Position numbers and translations under genes: made by a program. A DNA stretch of 64,000 bases, from NCBI RefSeq assembly GCF_030272615.1, contig NC_081408.1:614788476-614852475 (forward strand), given 5' to 3'. A model generated the notes under the pieces. The model searched no databases and had not been told where the DNA came from. It worked only from the letters and a program-made list of their open reading frames with translations. Numbering within the stretch: the stretch's first letter is position 1; each line of letters opens with the position of its first letter. Below, piece after piece: positions 60,006 through 64,000 of this stretch. This stretch comes from Cryptomeria japonica (Eukaryota > Streptophyta > Pinopsida > Cupressales > Cupressaceae).

Positions 60006-62734
60006 TTTGGTGAACTTGACGTGAATCCAACCACCCAAAACATTTTTTTTTAAAACTAACTAGCATGTTTGAACGTTGAAATTGACACACAGGTCATGCT
60101 TTAGCACTTTTGATCATGTTGTAGCACTATTGCAACTTGACAGTCTAGTGCTATTGTTTTTACAATAGCGCTTTTGTCTCAAGTTTGGCGTTATTGACCT
60201 TTATTTAGCACTTTTGTGCTTGTTTTAGCACATTTTTGCTTGTTCCGGCGCTTTTACATTTATTGTCAGAGTTTTTCTTCTAGTGCTTTTGTCCCTATAT
60301 TGACCCGTTTTTGTTAAATAGCGCTTCTGTTTTCACACAGACTAGCGCTATTGTAACAGAACGTTGTAAAAAAGACCTTGTAACCGAAAAAGTGATTTTT
60401 TCTTAGGCTTGTGGAAGCCCCCTAGATTTGGATTTGACTAACTATTTGTTCCTTGTGCAGGTCTAAACTAACTTCTTCAAAAAAGTAAAAATTTGTTTTT
60501 GGTGCTATAAAATTGGACAAAAACAAACTTTCATTTCCTTGCAAGTTAGGATCACTTCCTTTTGGTTCTATAAAATTAACAAAAACAACTTTGTTTTCTT
60601 GCAAGTTAGGCTTAATTTTTCTTTGGTGCTTAAAACAAGACAAAAACAAATTTCCTTTTATTGCATCAAACTTAAATAAAACTCACAATCCACACTTCAA
60701 ATTTTGGTGCAAATAAAAGGAACAATCCACTTGTCTCATTTTGCAAGCGATTTTACTTCAAGCAAAAACGTGTTTTTCAAATTCAGTTGACCAGGATTTC
60801 AAGTTCCTAGTTTACAACACATTTTGCCTTTGAAAGTTAAAAAGCACCATGATTGTTGGAGCAACATCTCCAAATAGTTAGATCACATTGCAATGAAAAT
60901 CAGTTAAAAATAACAAGTGCTTTTCGTGATTGGCACACTTGTGCAAAAGAGTTTGTCGAGTCGTCCTACTTCTAACACACACTATCCTCTCCCTTGGCTT
61001 TTGTGGTCTTAGGTGCAAGAGACAAGTGTTAGTAACACTCCAATTTTTATCTTTTTAAGAGAGGCATGCCAAGAGACACATCACTCTTGGGAATGACCTC
61101 GCACGGTAAATCCTTCGAGACGCTATAGAAATCAGGTGAGAGCGAAAGCTGTAGCCTTGGGTATAGTTGTTCCTACAATGTAACTTGCTGAAAGGATAAA
61201 TGGGCCCCACCACAATTTACAAGGCTCTTAAGTGAGTCACTGCAGAATGAACTTATGTCCAAAGACATCAAAAATTACTAAACACCTTTAAGTAGTAGCC
61301 CACCCGGTCTATTGATTGAGGATATTTGTGATATAATTCAGTGCAAGAGCATAGATGGTTTTGCTCCCAAGATTCTTACCATACATATTTCCTTGAGTAG
61401 AAACATAGATTTTTGAAAAGTCACTTGTGGCTTGATGAAAGTGGTGACTCCCCCATCATAGGGATCATCTATTTGTTATGCTCCTGAAAGACTTAGTATA
61501 TCATGTCCCTACCTGCCACAACAAGACTCATGAGGTATGTAGTACCAAAGTCAAGGAAATATCAAGACGTGGGCTGAATTTATCGCAACTGGCCATTTGA
61601 CCTTAGGGATACAAAGTGTTTGAAGTGTTTTCGTTTTAGTCAAGACCACGTGCAAATTGAGCCGACTTCAGGCTTTGGAAAGAAAAACACCTAAAATACA
61701 CTTAAAGGAAAGGGTCATAAAAAAATCCAAGGATTGGGTTGATCTAGACCCATACTCATTTGTGCCTTTGAGGCAACATTCTTGTATTTGTGTGCTTGCT
61801 TTGTTTTCTTGTCAAAGAAACATCATAAAAATCCAAAAATCAGAACAAGTATTCATCCAACCAAACATTTTTCAAAACAACCAAAAGATCAAAAACAAAG
61901 AGAAAAAGTATCAAACTATATGACCATTCTTCACATCTTGAGGAAGAAGAATCTTCATCAACACATCAACTTGAAAAGAAGACCATTGAGCTCAAAGGCT
62001 TTGATCAAAAGGAGAAAATTCTTCTATCTAAATAGACAAATCTTTGTCTCTCATAGAGCTTTTCTACATCATATGCATCTATACCTTCAAGGCAAATCAA
62101 ACAAATTTGATCCAAAGTCATTGAAGCACAGAGCTTTTATGCAATATAGAGCTTTGAGTTATCACAAAAACCAAGGAGGCAAGATCAATCCCAACTTCTT
62201 CCCAGACATTTGTATCACATACAACGTAGCTCGAGAAATGCCACCAATGCCCGAAAGGGAAGAGGTAGAATTTGTTCCATTTGTGACACAAAGCTTTTAT
62301 TGAAGTTAAACATTTCATCCATTTATCACCTTCACATCATCACTCCATTTCAACTCTCAAAACATTAAGAGGTTCTTGTCCTAAAATTCTCTTTTGGATA
62401 TTGCTTGAAATCAAACACAACAAATCACTTTTAGATTGTTTCTACATCTAGGATAAGCTCATCCTAAGAGACATATCTACGCAGGTTAAAACTAGTTTAT
62501 GAGTGAATCCTCTCATTACTGGGTAGTTATGTCTGTAACACATCTCAGATTTCTGTACACCTTATCACATCAAACCTTATCAAAACACAACAAGCAAATT
62601 CACAGAAAGGATTTTGTTCACATCCACCTTTAAGTGCTAGAGATCCACATGTAACACAATTCACCAAACATCAATCTTTCATTTCATCAACAACTCATCA
62701 TCATTTTCACACAACTTCAAAAAAAACTTGTAAA
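60006..62734 (+). other. Gypsy C leader
   Basis: Positions 60,110-60,360 repeat variants of TAGCGCTTTTGT and AGCACTTTTG. Three similar Lys/Leu-coded blocks (TTTTCTTGCAAGTTAGG...) lie at 60,530-60,690. An open frame at 61,782-62,303 (173 codons, Lys/His/Asn-rich) sits upstream of gag, where Ogre elements can carry an extra ORF, but shows no domain and may be chance. Confidence 0.5.
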
Positions 62735-64000
62735 ATGGCTCATACCCAATCACAGTCAAGGCAACGAGAAATAGAAATTGAAGAAGAAGAGGAGGAAAAT
62801 ATCAATGAATTTCAAGAAGCACTTGGAGAAAATGTGAATGATGAAAACCCAAGTAATACTACTCTGCAACAATAGAAAGGGCTTAACACAACCCTCTCTT
62901 TAATAGACTTTTTGATGAAATACTCAGGAGCAATGCAGATGCTCACTTTTTAAAACTTGCTCAAGAAGGAGCCAAACTCCCCTCTGACTTTGATCTCGCA
63001 CAACTAAGACAAGCATCAGAATGACACAGTCGCAATGAGGAAGAAAGAGGTAGAGATCACATTAGATATAACATTCCTCAAGGTAACCCACCACCTCCTC
63101 CTCCTCCAAATGACATAGAGATGTTGCGGCAACAAGTTGAAAATCTTGCCCAACAACTTCGTAGTAGTGTAAAGACTAATCAATTTTCACTCAATGACAT
63201 TTCTCCCTATCCCTTTGATAGGAATCTTTATATGCCACCTTTTCCATGAGGGTTCGAAACACCCAAATTCGAAAAGTATCGATGAAAAGGAGATCCTCAC
63301 GATCATGTTAGAGAATTTCATTCAGCTTGCCTCAAAGTGGCATATGAAGATACGTACCTCATGCACCTTTTTCCCCAAAGCTTGGGAGGAACAACCACAT
63401 CATGGTTTTCCCAATTACCAGGTGGCATTAGGACATTTGAAGAGCTAGTTCAGAAGTTCTTGGCACATTACTCACATAACATTGAATGTGATATCGCCAT
63501 GGCTGATCTATGTAACACTAAACAAAAACCAGGTGAACTATTCTTAGTCTTCCTGCAACGATGGCATCAAATGTCTAGTAGACATTCTCTTCAGTTGCCT
63601 GAACAAGAACTAGTGGAAATATTTATTTCCAACTTAAACAAAGAAATGGAATTTCACCTGAATGTCAAAGACATAGACTCTTTCAATGACATGATCACCA
63701 AAGGCTTAAAATGTGAGTGGGCTCTCATCAAGAAAAGACTTATCAAAATCTATAATGAGCCAAAGGATGGTCCTCGCCCACACTTCAATAGTGACAAACC
63801 AAGCTTCTAGAACAAAAACAAAAATGTTGTCAACGGCGGGGTTGTGGATGGACGAACTATCAAAAGTGTGCAACCTATAGTTCAATTTGCAGGACAGAAT
63901 CTCCCACCTCAGACTAACATAGTTGTTCCTCCCAATAAAGGCCACATCACATCTCATGATGAACCTAGACCTTGTCAACAAAAACCAAAGCGAACATACA
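62735..64000 (+). pseudogene. gag: Gypsy C Gag (continues beyond window)
   Basis: It starts MAHTQSQSRQREIEIEEEEE. A frameshift near 62,890 is followed by LKLAQEGAKLPSDFDLAQLR, PPPPPPPNDIEMLRQQVENL, then FETPKFEKYR, HDHVREFHSACLKVAYEDTY and LGGTTTSWFSQLPGG (Retrotrans_gag core), KPGELFLVFLQRWHQM and PEQELVEIFISNLNKEMEFH. Stops lie near 62,873, 63,022, 63,247, 63,283 and 63,808. Order and motifs parallel Gypsy A gag. Confidence 0.82.

Larger units (their letters stand above)
59292..64000 (+). mobile_element. Gypsy C: 5' part of a Tat/Ogre-like Gypsy element
   Basis: A 5'-truncated LTR (59,292-60,005), a leader with GCGC/GCACTTTT repeats, and gag are present before the window ends. Gag resembles Gypsy A gag. 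The LTR resembles the middle of the Gypsy B LTR (55,122-55,838). The left edge is a junction with inverted LINE ORF1 at TCACTCAACCC, so part of the LTR has been lost. Confidence 0.78.

Overview
This window looks like intergenic DNA from a large-genome land plant, plausibly a gymnosperm. The evidence is plant-type Ty3/Gypsy (Tat/Ogre-like), Ty1/Copia and LINE elements stacked inside one another, initiator-Met-type primer sites, a plant-mobile-domain gene, and no host gene, tRNA, rRNA or CRISPR that I could support. The species call is inference. Every coding region seen is a transposable-element or captured gene, and each carries stops, frameshifts or deletions.

Left half (1-33,992): one giant minus-strand Tat/Ogre-like Gypsy element ('Gypsy A'). 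Its 3' LTR fragment is at 1-317 and its 5' LTR at about 32,701-33,992. Read right to left it has a leader with GCGC-rich repeats, gag, protease, a G-patch linker, RT, RNase H, a second RNase H and integrase. Between integrase and the 3' LTR lies a plus-strand, antisense plant mobile domain (PMD) gene with its own candidate promoter. Three LTR elements were inserted later: a Copia-type gag-protease-only element (2,257-7,183, +), a full-length Copia (8,297-13,002, -), and 'E1' (18,738-26,648, -), a non-autonomous element with a coiled-coil/zinc-knuckle gag and a long second ORF of unknown function. Without these the host element is about 16.5 kb.

Right half (about 35,200-59,291): a minus-strand LINE (endonuclease, RT, zinc-binding region, RNase H) whose 5' part, ORF1, lies inverted on the plus strand. 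It is split by 'E2' (35,765-43,573, +), a relative of E1, and by a gag-only Gypsy ('Gypsy B', 46,243-56,374, +), which itself carries a truncated Copia (47,413-49,911, -). The window ends in another Tat/Ogre-like Gypsy ('Gypsy C', 59,292-64,000, +) with a truncated 5' LTR, a leader and gag.

Three points deserve most attention. E1 and E2 share an unclassified ORF2. The PMD gene sits antisense inside a Gypsy element with its own promoter-like region. The two Copia copies carry the same two stop codons. In four of the five nested insertions with a visible target site, removing the insert plus one short target duplication rejoins the interrupted reading frame, which supports the stacking order.
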